Positions 46,868 to 55,389 of a stretch of DNA of 64,000 nt are shown here, piece by piece. The notes beneath the pieces are model-generated. The model was not told where the DNA came from, made no database searches, and saw only the letters and a program-made list of their open reading frames with translations. Each line of letters starts with the position of its first letter. The stretch's first letter is position 1. The translations under genes and the position numbers were made by a program. Where the stretch lies: NCBI GenBank assembly GCA_019635695.1, contig JAHBYZ010000007.1, forward strand, positions 1 to 64,000. Direction: 5' to 3'. The DNA comes from Rhizobiaceae bacterium (lineage in GTDB: Bacteria; Pseudomonadota; Alphaproteobacteria; Rhizobiales; Rhizobiaceae).

Positions 46868-47407
46868 TCACGTCGGCGATCCCTCGCCGAAGCGGTCGAA
46901 CCTGCCATAGCCGCCGCGCGAGAAGACCAGCGGGTCTCCATCGCGCAGGCAGGCACCAGTCACGCCCGCCACGACGATCAGATGATCGCCGCCTTCGTGC
47001 GCGGCAAGCCGCGTGCATTCGAAGCGCGACAGGCAGCCGGACAGCAGCGGCACGCCTTCGGCGCTCTCCTCGATATCGAGCCCGGCGAAAGCGTCGACCG
47101 TGGAGCGGGCGAAGCGGCGGCTCAAATCTACCTGGTCGGCGGCGAGCACGTGAACAGCGAAACGCTCGCAATCCGCGAAGGCGGCGAAGCGGCTGGAGTG
47201 CCGGCCGATGGACCACAGGACCACCGGCGGATCCAGCGAGACCGACGCGAAGCTGTTCGCCGTGATGCCGACGGGCCCGTCCGCCGTCGCCGTCGTCACC
47301 ACCGTCACGCCGGTGGCAAAGCGGCCCAGCGCGTCGCGGAACTCCCGCTTGCGATAGGGGCCGGGGACGAAATGCATGGCGCGATTGCTCTGCGGCACCT
47401 GGAACAT
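46868..47407 (-). CDS. Flavin reductase family protein
   Basis: A 179-residue FMN-binding split-barrel protein with FATGVTVVTT, ITANSFASVSLDPPVVLWSI and FAVHVLAADQ, which are standard for the NADH:FMN/FAD reductase component of two-component monooxygenases. It starts by a TGATG overlap with the aldo-keto reductase gene. It probably supplies reduced flavin to the luciferase-like monooxygenase at the head of the operon. A second ATG at residue 11 is possible. Confidence 0.92.
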   Translation of the reverse strand: MFQVPQSNRAMHFVPGPYRKREFRDALGRFATGVTVVTTATADGPVGITANSFASVSLDPPVVLWSIGRHSSRFAAFADCERFAVHVLAADQVDLSRRFARSTVDAFAGLDIEESAEGVPLLSGCLSRFECTRLAAHEGGDHLIVVAGVTGACLRDGDPLVFSRGGYGRFDRFGEGSPT

Positions 47408-48309
47408 CAGGCCACCTCGCGGCCAAGCGCCGCCGTGTAGAGCCGGTACCAGCATTCGCGATCCATCTCGACGCGCAGCGCCTCGGAAAAGCGGCGGATC
47501 CGCGACAGGTCGTTGGTGCCCATGACGGGCGCGATCCCCGCCGGATGCGCCAGCAGCCACGCGACCGCCACCGAGGCAGGATCGACGCATTGCGCCGCCG
47601 CCTCCTTGTCCAAAGCCGATTTGAGGACCGCCGGCGGGTTCTTCACCAGCCGTCCGCCGCCCAGCGGCGACCACGCCATCGGCGTCACCTCGTGCTCCTG
47701 CAGGAAGGCAAGGTCGCCGTTCACGAACGGCTCGTGGGTCAGCAGCGACAGTTCGATCTGGTTGGTGACCAGCGGCTGCTCCATCGCCGACTGGAGCAGC
47801 GAAAAATCCCACGGCCGGAAGTTGGAGACGCCGACGGCGCGCACCTTGCCGGACGCAACCGCCTCGTCCAGCGCCGCGCCCGTCTCGCGATGATCGATCA
47901 GCGGGTCGGGGCGGTGGACCAGCAGCAGATCGATGCGTTCGACCGCCATCTCGCGGAGCGAGTGGTCGATGGACGCCTCGATATGCGCGCGCGTGGTATC
48001 GTAGTGCTTGACCGTCGCGCCACTGTAGCGCCCCGCCGAGACCAGGATGCCGCATTTGGTGACGATCTCGACGCGGTCGCGCAGCGACGGCGCCTCGCGG
48101 AACGCCGCGCCGAGCAGCCCCTCGGCCGTGTAGCCGCCATAGATGTCAGCCTGGTCGATGGTGGTGATGCCCTGCTCGAGGCAGGCGTCGATCTTGGCGC
48201 GGATGTGTTTCGGCGACGTGTCCTTGTCGTCGCCGACGCGCCACATGCCGTAGACGATGCGCGACAGTTCAATCTCGCCCATCTTTACCCGTTCCATGGC
48301 GTTGGCCAT
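47407..48309 (-). CDS. Aldo/keto reductase
   Basis: The 300-residue TIM-barrel enzyme has the family residues: Asp/Tyr in TTIDQADIYGGYTAEGLLG, Lys in EIVTKCGI, His in LLLVHRPDPL and the cofactor-site VSNF and SPLGGG. It resembles the YdhF-like subgroup. It overlaps both neighbours by TGATG, so three genes are translated together. In a monooxygenase operon it may reduce or recycle a carbonyl product. Confidence 0.92.
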   Translation of the reverse strand: MANAMERVKMGEIELSRIVYGMWRVGDDKDTSPKHIRAKIDACLEQGITTIDQADIYGGYTAEGLLGAAFREAPSLRDRVEIVTKCGILVSAGRYSGATVKHYDTTRAHIEASIDHSLREMAVERIDLLLVHRPDPLIDHRETGAALDEAVASGKVRAVGVSNFRPWDFSLLQSAMEQPLVTNQIELSLLTHEPFVNGDLAFLQEHEVTPMAWSPLGGGRLVKNPPAVLKSALDKEAAAQCVDPASVAVAWLLAHPAGIAPVMGTNDLSRIRRFSEALRVEMDRECWYRLYTAALGREVA

Positions 48310-49466
48310 CAGCGGCGCTCCCCGGTTCCCAGCGGCGTCGCCGGCGTTTGGTCGGGCACGCGGCCGTAGACATGTGGCAGCGAGCAGGTCTTGAGGTTGG
48401 GCAGCACGCGGCTGCCGAAGGACAGGCACTCTTCCATGTGCGGATAGCCCGAGAAGATGAAGGCCCGGACGCCCATCTTCCGGTATTCCTCGATCTCGCT
48501 CATCACCTGATCCGTCGAGCCGACGATGGCCGCGCCGCAGCCCGAGCGCGCGCGGCCGATGCCGGTCCACAAATGCCGCTCGACATAGCCTTCCGCGTCG
48601 GCGAGGTCGCGGTTCTTCGCCTGATGTGAGACGCCCAGAGAGGTTGCGTCGAGCGCGCGGGCGCGGATCGCCCTGCCCTGCTCGTCATCCAGCTTTGACA
48701 CCAGCTCCTCGGCGTATTCGCGAGCCTCGGCCTCGGTATCGCGCACGATCATGTGCACGCGCAGCCCGTAGTCCAGCGTGCGCCCGTGCGCCTTCGCCCG
48801 CTCGTGCACGTCGCGCATGCGCTGGGCGATCACCTCCTTCGGTTCGGGCCACATCAGGTAGACGTCGCACTGCGCGCCGCACAGCTCCAGCGCGTCGGGC
48901 GAATAGCCGCCGAAATAGAGCAGCGGGCCGCCGTTCTGCTGGTATGGTTTCGCGGGATCGGCGCTTACCTTCTTGAGCTTGTAGACATCGCCGTCATGTT
49001 CGATCTCGTCGCGAGTCCACGCCTTGCGCAGGATCTCCACCACCTCGTGCGAGCGGCGGTAGCGGAAGGCGCTGTCGGCCACCTCGCCGGGGAAATCCGA
49101 GGAAATCACATTGAGGGTCAGCCGACCCTTGAGCATGTGGTCGAGCGTGGCGACCGTGCGGGCCAGCATCAGCGGCTGCATCTCGCCGCAGCGGATTGCT
49201 GCCAGCAGATTGATGCGCTCGGTCACCGGCGCGCAGGCGGCGACGAAGGACAGCGTGTCCTGCCCGACCTGATAGGACGAAGGGCAGAGGATGTTGCGAA
49301 AACCCTGCGCTTCAGCCGTCCGCACGATTTCGGAGCAGTGCTCCCAGCTCGACCGCAGACTGCCGTCGGGCACGCCGAGATAGCGGAAATCGTCGGAACA
49401 CAGCGCCGCGAACCAGGACACCTCGGCGGCGTCGAGGTCGGGCGAGGTGATCGGGACGACGGTCAT
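48309..49466 (-). CDS. LLM-class flavin-dependent oxidoreductase (alkanesulfonate monooxygenase-like)
   Basis: A 385-residue luciferase-like monooxygenase. Features matching the SsuD-type branch are FRNILCPSSYQVGQDTLSF, RINLLAAIRCGEMQPLM, LTLNVISSDFPGE and YFGGYSPDALELC. Such enzymes use FMNH2 from a partner reductase to oxidise sulfonates or similar compounds. The partner is encoded two genes downstream. A start at ATG 49466 is preferred (GGAG seven bases upstream). No sulfonate transporter or cysteine regulator is adjacent, so sulfonate use is not established. Confidence 0.9.
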   Translation of the reverse strand: MTVVPITSPDLDAAEVSWFAALCSDDFRYLGVPDGSLRSSWEHCSEIVRTAEAQGFRNILCPSSYQVGQDTLSFVAACAPVTERINLLAAIRCGEMQPLMLARTVATLDHMLKGRLTLNVISSDFPGEVADSAFRYRRSHEVVEILRKAWTRDEIEHDGDVYKLKKVSADPAKPYQQNGGPLLYFGGYSPDALELCGAQCDVYLMWPEPKEVIAQRMRDVHERAKAHGRTLDYGLRVHMIVRDTEAEAREYAEELVSKLDDEQGRAIRARALDATSLGVSHQAKNRDLADAEGYVERHLWTGIGRARSGCGAAIVGSTDQVMSEIEEYRKMGVRAFIFSGYPHMEECLSFGSRVLPNLKTCSLPHVYGRVPDQTPATPLGTGERR

Positions 49467-49489
49467 GCGCAACTCCGGGCGATTTCGCT

Positions 49490-49530
49490 TTGACTAGCAT
49501 CGGCCTTGATGTAGATCAATCGTGTATCAA
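49490..49530. promoter_or_regulatory. Operator-like repeats between monooxygenase operon and gntR
   Basis: TTGAT-GTAG-ATCAA (49506-49519) is an inverted repeat, and a third ATCAA half-site lies 11 bp, about one helical turn, further on (49526-49530). A TTGACT (49490-49495) with TAGATC (49512-49517) could be a plus-strand promoter that the repeat overlaps. The adjacent HutC-type GntR gene is the likely binding protein. Confidence 0.5.
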
Positions 49531-49554
49531 TTTTTCCGCGCCCGACATTCCGGC

Positions 49555-50256
49555 ATGGCCAACCGAAGCGCCCTTCCCGTCCACCAGCAGCTCTCCGAAA
49601 TGCTGATCCGCGAGATTGCTGCAGGCCGAATGCTCGACGGCGAGAAGCTGCCGCCAGAGCGCGAAATGGCGGCCGAGCACGGCGTCGCCGTCGGCACGCT
49701 GCGCAAGTCGCTGGCGGAGCTCGCCCGGCAAGGCCTGCTCCAGCGCATCCAGGGCTCCGGCAACTATGTGCGGGCGAAGGCGGAAGCCGCCGGCGTCTAC
49801 GCCATGTTCCGGCTCGAACTCGCCGAAGGCGGCGGTCTGCCCACGGCGATCGTGCTCGACGTGCTGCGCATGCGAAAACCCGCCGAGCTGCCGGCGTTCG
49901 GAGCCAGCACAGAAGCCCACCGCATCCGCCGGCTGCGCAGCCTCGGCGGCCGGCCCGCGGCGGTCGAGGAAATCTGGCTGGACGGCGGCTATGCGCAACA
50001 GCTGCACGCGGCAGACCTGTCGGAGTCGCTATATCTGCACTACCGCAGGGCACTCGGCTTCTGGATCGCGCGGGCCGAGGACCGCATTGGCCTCGGCGCG
50101 GTGCCCGGCTGGGCGCCGCCAGGGTTCGGGCTCGCGGCGGGCTCGGCCTGCGGGTTCATCGAACGTTTGGGATATGCGCAGGACGGCACGGCGGCAGAGT
50201 TTTCCCGAACATGGTTCGACCACACGGTGGCGCGCTACGTGTCGCGGCTGAAATAG
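49555..50256 (+). CDS. GntR-family transcriptional regulator, HutC subfamily (UTRA domain)
   Basis: A 233-residue protein with winged helix (LPVHQQLSEMLIREIAAGRM, REMAAEHGVAVGTLRKSLAEL) and a UTRA-type ligand domain (FRLELAEGGGLPTAIVLDVL, then AEFSRTWFDHTVARYV at the end). The ATG at 49555 is used; a GTG at 49522 would place the operator-like repeats inside the leader codons. It diverges from the monooxygenase operon and is followed by the Gfo/Idh/MocA gene, and could control both. Confidence 0.9.
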   Translation: MANRSALPVHQQLSEMLIREIAAGRMLDGEKLPPEREMAAEHGVAVGTLRKSLAELARQGLLQRIQGSGNYVRAKAEAAGVYAMFRLELAEGGGLPTAIVLDVLRMRKPAELPAFGASTEAHRIRRLRSLGGRPAAVEEIWLDGGYAQQLHAADLSESLYLHYRRALGFWIARAEDRIGLGAVPGWAPPGFGLAAGSACGFIERLGYAQDGTAAEFSRTWFDHTVARYVSRLK

Positions 50257-50264
50257 GAGCTGGA

Positions 50265-51380
50265 ATGGCGAAGACGGTCAGCTACGGCATCATCGGCTGC
50301 GGCATGATGGGACAGGAGCATCTGCGCAACATCGCGCTGCTGCCCGGCACGCGCGTCGCCGCCATCTTCGAGCCGGACGCGGCCATGCGCGCGGCGGCCG
50401 CCACGCTGGTTCCCGGCGCGGCGATGGTCGACAGCGCCGCAGCGATCATCGCGGACCCTGCCGTCGACTGCATCCTGATCGCCAGCCCGAACTTTCTCCA
50501 CTTCCGCCAGCTGCGCGAGATCGCCGAAACGCGGCCACTGCCGATCCTCGTGGAAAAGCCGCTGTTCACCGATCCGCACGACGCGCTCGCGGTACGCCAA
50601 TTCGCCCGCAACTACCCTGCGCCGGTGTGGGTGGCGATGGAATATCGCTACATGCCGCCTGTGTCCGCGTTCGTCGCACAGGCGGCCGAGGCCACCGGCG
50701 GCATCCGCATGCTCACCATCCGCGAGCATCGCTACCCGTTCCTCGCCAAGGTCGGCGACTGGAACCGCTTCAACCGCAATTCCGGGGGCACCTTCGTGGA
50801 GAAATGCTGCCATTTCTTCGACCTGATGCGGCTGATTCTGGAGGCCGAGCCGGTGCGGGTGATGGCCTCCGCCGGGCAAGCAGTGAACCATCTGGACGAA
50901 CGTTACGGCGGCGAGACGCCGGACATTCTGGATAATGGCTACGTGATCGTGGAATTCGACTCCGGCGCGCGCGCCATGCTGGAGCTGTGCATGTTCGCCG
51001 AAGGCAGCCGCTACCAGGAGGAGATCTCCGCCGTGGGGGCGACCGGCAAGATCGAGTGCCAGGTTCCCGGTCCCGGCCGATTCTGGCCGGCGCATCTGGG
51101 CGAGGCGCCCACGGCGCAGGTCATCGTCAGTCCGCGCAATCCGGCCGGTCCGCGTGCCGTGCCGATCCCGGTCGATGCGGCCCTGCTTGCCGCCGGCGAC
51201 CACAACGGCTCGACCTTCTACCAGCACCAGCGCTTCGTTGAGGTCGTGCGCGGCAATGCCGCGGTGGAGGTGTCGCTAGACGATGGCTGGAAAGCGGTGG
51301 CCATGGGCATGGCCGCGCAGCGCTCGGCGCGCGAGGGCCTGGCGGTAGACCTCCCGCTGGAGCCCTCCAGTCTCGTCTAG
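50265..51380 (+). CDS. Gfo/Idh/MocA family oxidoreductase
   Basis: The 371-residue protein has an N-terminal Rossmann fold (YGIIGCGMMGQEH, residues 6-18), the conserved EKP motif (LVEKPLF) and a C-terminal substrate domain with GGTFVEKCCHFFDLMRL, in which the His of the family's catalytic motif is present. Members oxidise sugars or inositols with NAD(P)+. AGGAG sits seven bases before the ATG. It follows the GntR gene by eight bases, and its stop overlaps that of psuG on the other strand (CTAG, 51377-51380). Confidence 0.92.
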   Translation: MAKTVSYGIIGCGMMGQEHLRNIALLPGTRVAAIFEPDAAMRAAAATLVPGAAMVDSAAAIIADPAVDCILIASPNFLHFRQLREIAETRPLPILVEKPLFTDPHDALAVRQFARNYPAPVWVAMEYRYMPPVSAFVAQAAEATGGIRMLTIREHRYPFLAKVGDWNRFNRNSGGTFVEKCCHFFDLMRLILEAEPVRVMASAGQAVNHLDERYGGETPDILDNGYVIVEFDSGARAMLELCMFAEGSRYQEEISAVGATGKIECQVPGPGRFWPAHLGEAPTAQVIVSPRNPAGPRAVPIPVDAALLAAGDHNGSTFYQHQRFVEVVRGNAAVEVSLDDGWKAVAMGMAAQRSAREGLAVDLPLEPSSLV

Positions 51381-52318
51381 GTCTGGGATCCGGCCAGCGC
51401 TAGCGCGGCCGCAAGCCTCGCGCCCAGCGCGGCGTTGTTCTTCACCAGCGCGATGTTGGCCTTCAGGCTGGTTCCGCCCGTCAGTTCATAAAGGCGCTGC
51501 AGCAGGAACGGCGTGACCTCCTTGCGGGCGATGCCCTTTTTTCTGGCCTCCGCAACGGCGTCGGCGATGATGCCGTCGATGAAGGCCGGATCGAGCGCGT
51601 CGGCCGGCGGGATCGGATTCGCCACCAGCACGCCGGTTCCGGTGCCCAGCGCGAAATGCAGGCCGACGGCGCGCGCGAGATCGTCGACCGCGTCGAAGCG
51701 ATGATCGGCCTTGAGCCCGCTCGAGCGCGTGTAGAAGGCCGGAAAATCGTCGCTGCCGAAGGCGTAGACCGGCACGCGCTGCGTCTCCAGCACCTCCAGC
51801 GTCTTGGAGATGTCGAGGATCGATTTTACGCCTGCGCAGACGACCGCCACCTCGGTGCGGCCGAGCTCGGTCAGGTCCGCCGACACGTCGAAGGTTTCCT
51901 CGGCGCCGCGATGTACGCCGCCGACACCGCCGGTAGCGAAAACGCGGATGCCGGCCATCGCGGCGACGAGCATGGTGGCCGACACCGTCGTACCGGCGCT
52001 GCCCGACCGCGCCAGCGCAGCGGCCAGATCGCGCCCGGACGCCTTCACGACATCCATCGTCTCGCCCAGGCGCTCGAGTTCCCGGTTGCTCAGGCCGACG
52101 CGAATCCGCCCGCCGAGAATTGCGACGGTGGCCGGCACCGCGCCGTTCTCGCGCACGACGGCCTCCACTGCCCGCGCCGTCTCGACATTCTGCGGAAAGG
52201 GCATGCCGTGGGTGATGATGGTAGATTCCAGCGCCACTACAGGCCTGCTGCCGGCAAGCGCATCGGCCACCTCGGGCTCCACGTCGATCAGGCGCCGAAT
52301 GGCTGGGCCGATGGTCAT
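51377..52318 (-). CDS. psuG: Pseudouridine-5'-phosphate glycosidase
   Basis: The 313-residue protein matches PsuG: VALESTIITHGMPFPQN, GTTVSATMLVAAMAGIRVFATGGVGGVHRG, CAGVKSILDISKTLE and GTGVLVANPIP. It cleaves pseudouridine 5'-phosphate to uracil and ribose 5-phosphate. It follows the kinase gene with an ATGA overlap, so both reaction steps are coupled. No pseudouridine or nucleoside transporter is adjacent. Confidence 0.96.
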   Translation of the reverse strand: MTIGPAIRRLIDVEPEVADALAGSRPVVALESTIITHGMPFPQNVETARAVEAVVRENGAVPATVAILGGRIRVGLSNRELERLGETMDVVKASGRDLAAALARSGSAGTTVSATMLVAAMAGIRVFATGGVGGVHRGAEETFDVSADLTELGRTEVAVVCAGVKSILDISKTLEVLETQRVPVYAFGSDDFPAFYTRSSGLKADHRFDAVDDLARAVGLHFALGTGTGVLVANPIPPADALDPAFIDGIIADAVAEARKKGIARKEVTPFLLQRLYELTGGTSLKANIALVKNNAALGARLAAALALAGSQT

Positions 52319-53268
52319 TTGATCATCCTCGATCTGGTCGCCTCCAGCAGCGCGGGAGACAGGTCCGGGCGTACGCTGGAGGTGCTTTCGATGGTCAGCG
52401 CCGCAACCAGCGCGCCGACCTTGCTGGCCGCGCCAATAGCGCTTCCCGACAGCATTGAAAACAGCGTGCCGGCGATCATCGCGTCGCCGGCGCCGGTGAT
52501 GTCGACCGGCGAGGCTGCGACGACAGGGAAGTTTTCGGCATCGCCGCCGGCGGCCACCGCGTAGCCCCTGCCCCCGTCTGTGACAACGACATTCGCCGCA
52601 CCGCGAGCTTGCAGCGCCCGCGCGGCCTCGAAGGGCGAAGCCGCCGCCCGGCCGAGCATCGCGGCTGCTTCATCGACATTCGTGAACAGCACCGACACGC
52701 CGGCCAGGTCTGCCGGCAGCTTTGCCGACTTCGGGCTGGACACCGTGTCGACCGCCAGCCGGAACTCGCCGCCGCGCCCGCGCGCCACGAGCCAGGCCAG
52801 CGTCTCCGCCGGCGGATTGCAGTCGGTGAAGACCCAGCCCGAGTGCTCCAGATCTCTCCAGGCCATTGCCAGCAGCGGCGGCGTCAGCCGGTCGAACACC
52901 GCCATGTCGGCAAGGCCAAGCGCCAGATCATTGCGCGGGTCGAGCACCGCCACATATTCGGCAGTCGCACGGCCGGGAAACACCAGCACCCCGGAAATGT
53001 CGACGCTGAGCTCGGTCAATCCCCTGCGCAGCGTGCGACCAGCCTCGTCGTCGCCGACGGCCGAGACGAAACTGACACGCGCGCCCAGCCGTGCGAGGTT
53101 TTCGGCGACGTTGCGCGCGACGCCGCCATGGCTGGTCATACCGTCGACCGGGTTCGACGTGCCTTGGATCAGTTCCTTGCGGGCGCGATACTTGCGGTCG
53201 AGAACCGCTCCGCCGACGCAGACGATGCGTGGGCGCTCGGATTTGTCGTCTGGTGCGGCGAATTCCAT
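52315..53268 (-). CDS. psuK: Pseudouridine kinase, PfkB family
   Basis: A 317-residue ribokinase-family protein with GGVARNVAENLARLG, VFTDCNPPAETL and the ATP/anion-hole DITGAGDAMIAGTLFS. Its overlap with psuG identifies the substrate as pseudouridine, phosphorylated at the 5' position. An imperfect hairpin with 7-bp outer arms lies just upstream (53284-53307) in the gap to the GST gene. Confidence 0.93.
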   Translation of the reverse strand: MEFAAPDDKSERPRIVCVGGAVLDRKYRARKELIQGTSNPVDGMTSHGGVARNVAENLARLGARVSFVSAVGDDEAGRTLRRGLTELSVDISGVLVFPGRATAEYVAVLDPRNDLALGLADMAVFDRLTPPLLAMAWRDLEHSGWVFTDCNPPAETLAWLVARGRGGEFRLAVDTVSSPKSAKLPADLAGVSVLFTNVDEAAAMLGRAAASPFEAARALQARGAANVVVTDGGRGYAVAAGGDAENFPVVAASPVDITGAGDAMIAGTLFSMLSGSAIGAASKVGALVAALTIESTSSVRPDLSPALLEATRSRMIK

Positions 53269-53283
53269 GCTTGCTCACGCGGT

Positions 53284-53307
53284 CGGTCGGCGGATTTCCA
53301 CCGACCG
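53284..53307. repeat. Imperfect hairpin between gst and psuK
   Basis: CGGTCGG (53284-53290) pairs with CCGACCG (53301-53307); inside, after one mismatch, GG pairs with CC around an ATTT loop. No T-tract follows on either strand, so an attenuator or mRNA-stabilising hairpin is more likely than a classical terminator. Confidence 0.4.
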
Positions 53308-53331
53308 GAGGCCCCGCGTCAATGGCGGCAT

Positions 53332-54054
53332 TCAGCCCCTGTAGGCGTATTGCCCTCGGCCGAAGATGCGGTCGAGGTCGTCCGGATCTGCCGTCGCCAG
53401 CATGGACTTGAGCTCAAGGTGCCGTTCTATGCCGCGCGCTACTCCCGGCCGCGCCTCGCAGCGGCGATACCAGGCGGCGATGTGCGGGTGCTCAGCCGAC
53501 GCCTTGTCGAGGAAGGGATATTTGTCCTTCAGACGGTTCGATGCCGACCAGACCCACGGAAACGTCGCCAGATCGGCGATGGAGAACTCCGCGCCGCCGA
53601 GGAACGGCGCATCTGCCAGCCGGCGCTCCAGCACTCCATAGAGGCGCTTCAGCTCTGTCGTGTAGCGGCTCTTCGAGTAGGCGTGCTCGCCGGGCGCATA
53701 GTTTTCGAAATGGTTGAACTGGCCGTTGGCCGGGCCGAAATTCGCCGCCTGCCACACGGCCCACTGCAGCGCATCGTAGCGCGCCGGACCCGACTTCGGC
53801 AGCAGTTTTCCGGACTTTTCCGCCAGATAGATCAGAATGGCGACGGACTCGAAGACCGTCACCGGCCCGCCCGCCGCGTCGTTGTCGACCAGCACCGGCA
53901 CCTTGGCGTTCGGATTGAGCCTGACGAAATCGTCGGCAAACTGCTCGCCCTTCCACACATTCACCGGCAGGAACCGGAATTCCAGTCCGAGTTCGACCAG
54001 CGCCAGCGTGATCTTCATCACGTTGGGCGTGGTGGATGCGTAAAGGTCGATCAT
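53332..54054 (-). CDS. Glutathione S-transferase family protein
   Basis: A 240-residue two-domain GST: thioredoxin-like N-domain with LYASTTPNVMKITLALVELGL, NAKVPVLVD and the gamma-Glu-binding VFESVAILIYLA, then the helical C-domain with FSIADLATFPWV (N-capping box). It resembles the YghU/YfcG group of disulphide-reductase-type GSTs. It follows the SDR gene by 19 bp, so it is in that operon. The physiological substrate is unknown. Confidence 0.9.
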   Translation of the reverse strand: MIDLYASTTPNVMKITLALVELGLEFRFLPVNVWKGEQFADDFVRLNPNAKVPVLVDNDAAGGPVTVFESVAILIYLAEKSGKLLPKSGPARYDALQWAVWQAANFGPANGQFNHFENYAPGEHAYSKSRYTTELKRLYGVLERRLADAPFLGGAEFSIADLATFPWVWSASNRLKDKYPFLDKASAEHPHIAAWYRRCEARPGVARGIERHLELKSMLATADPDDLDRIFGRGQYAYRG

Positions 54055-54073
54055 GTTTGCCTCCCGGCGGCGG

Positions 54074-54943
54074 CTACTTCTGCGCGTCCGGGCGAGGTGT
54101 ATAGCCGTCTGCGACGATGATGGGGAGGTGGGTGAAGTTCTTGCCATCGGGTAGCCGCATCCACGCGCCAGCGGCAAGCGCACCGCCGTCGACCACGATG
54201 GTCGAGCCGGTCACCCAGCCCGACAGGCGCTCGGACGCCAGGAACAGCGCCGCGCCCGCCGAATCCTCGCCCTCGCCGAAGCGGCCGATCGGAAACCAGC
54301 GCTTCAACCAGTCGCGGTTCTCCTGCGGCACCCGCGGCGTCGCCACGATCTGCGCGGTATTGGTCGTCTCCGGCGCCACCGCGTTGACGCGGATATTGTC
54401 GGCGCCGAGCTCGACCGAGAGGCTCTGCGTGAAGCCGGTGATGGCCGCCTTGAAGGCCGAGTAGACCACGGTCAGCGGAATGCCGCGGAAGGCCTCGACG
54501 GTGGAGACATTGATGATCGACCCACCCTCGCCGCTCTTGCGGATCAACGGGATCGCCACCTTGGTCATGCGGAACATGTGCAGCAGGTTGACCTGATACA
54601 ACGCGTCCCACTGTTCCTCGGTCGACTCCTCGAAGGTCGAGCGGAAGCGCAGGAAATCGCCGACATTGTTGACCAGCACATCGAGCCGGCCATAGCGCTT
54701 TTCGATTGCCGCGATCACACGCGCGCAGTCGTCCGCCTTGCGTACGTCGGCCTGCACTACAAGATGCCCGTCGCCAAGCGACTTCTCCACGTCGGCGGCG
54801 CGTTCCGTGTCGATCTCGGCGACGGCAACCTGCATGCCGGCCTGTTTGAACAGCTCCGCGGTCGCGCGACCGATGCCGACGCCGCCGCCGGTCACCAGCG
54901 CGACCTTGTCCTTCAGTCCGAGGATCGAGAGTTCATCGGCCAT
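54074..54943 (-). CDS. SDR family NAD(P)-dependent oxidoreductase
   Basis: The 289-residue short-chain dehydrogenase has TGGGVGIG, the NNVG variant of the NNAG motif, the Ser in INVSTVEAF and YSAFKAA for YxxxK. The C-terminus is extended beyond the usual 250-260 by about 30 residues (WMRLPDGKNFTHLPII). It starts 11 bp inside the SnoaL-like gene. The substrate is unknown. Confidence 0.9.
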   Translation of the reverse strand: MADELSILGLKDKVALVTGGGVGIGRATAELFKQAGMQVAVAEIDTERAADVEKSLGDGHLVVQADVRKADDCARVIAAIEKRYGRLDVLVNNVGDFLRFRSTFEESTEEQWDALYQVNLLHMFRMTKVAIPLIRKSGEGGSIINVSTVEAFRGIPLTVVYSAFKAAITGFTQSLSVELGADNIRVNAVAPETTNTAQIVATPRVPQENRDWLKRWFPIGRFGEGEDSAGAALFLASERLSGWVTGSTIVVDGGALAAGAWMRLPDGKNFTHLPIIVADGYTPRPDAQK

Positions 54944-55388
54944 GGATCGTCCTCTGCTCTGCCTGCGGCGTGTCGACGGGGTAGCGGTGGGTAGCGTCCA
55001 CGATGAGCTCGCGGCGCGCGATGAGCCAGACGCCGCCGACGCGGCGGAAGCGGTCCTGATAGCGGATGGTCATTTCGTAGCAGGCGGTGCGCCCGACCGG
55101 ATCGTCGTACCAGTGCCGCGCGATGCAGTAGGTCTCGCCCTCAGCCGCATCGCCGGAGATGTCCAGCACCTGGTTCAGCACCGCGTGGAAGGTCCGGCGG
55201 TAGCGTCCCTTCACCATCGGCGGCACGCCGGCTAGCTTCTCGCGGCCCACGAACTCACCGCGCAGCGCGATCAGCGCGCCGTCTTCAGTGAACTGGGCGG
55301 CGAACAGCGCCGCGTCATTGCGGTCGACCGATACGGCATAGCGCTCGGCGACCTGCCTCAGCGCGATAATGTCGGCGAGTTCGGCCAT
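54933..55388 (-). CDS. SnoaL-like / NTF2-fold protein
   Basis: A 151-residue protein of the NTF2-like superfamily: N-terminal helices (IALRQVAERYAVSVDRND), LFAAQFTEDGALIAL, strand FHAVLNQVLDISGDAAEG and a final YQDRFRRVGGVWLIAR. Related proteins are small dehydratases, isomerases or steroid-type hydratases; the Asp-His pair is partially present. GGAGGATGAC precedes the ATG at 55388. Embedded between an epimerase-like gene and an SDR gene, it probably shares their substrate. Confidence 0.85.
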   Translation of the reverse strand: MAELADIIALRQVAERYAVSVDRNDAALFAAQFTEDGALIALRGEFVGREKLAGVPPMVKGRYRRTFHAVLNQVLDISGDAAEGETYCIARHWYDDPVGRTACYEMTIRYQDRFRRVGGVWLIARRELIVDATHRYPVDTPQAEQRTIHGR

Positions 55389-55389
55389 G

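Noticed and set aside
54074-54943. SDR gene considered as the missing kduD of the uronate pathway
   Set aside because: It lies about 9 kb from kduI in a different operon and has a long, non-KduD C-terminus.
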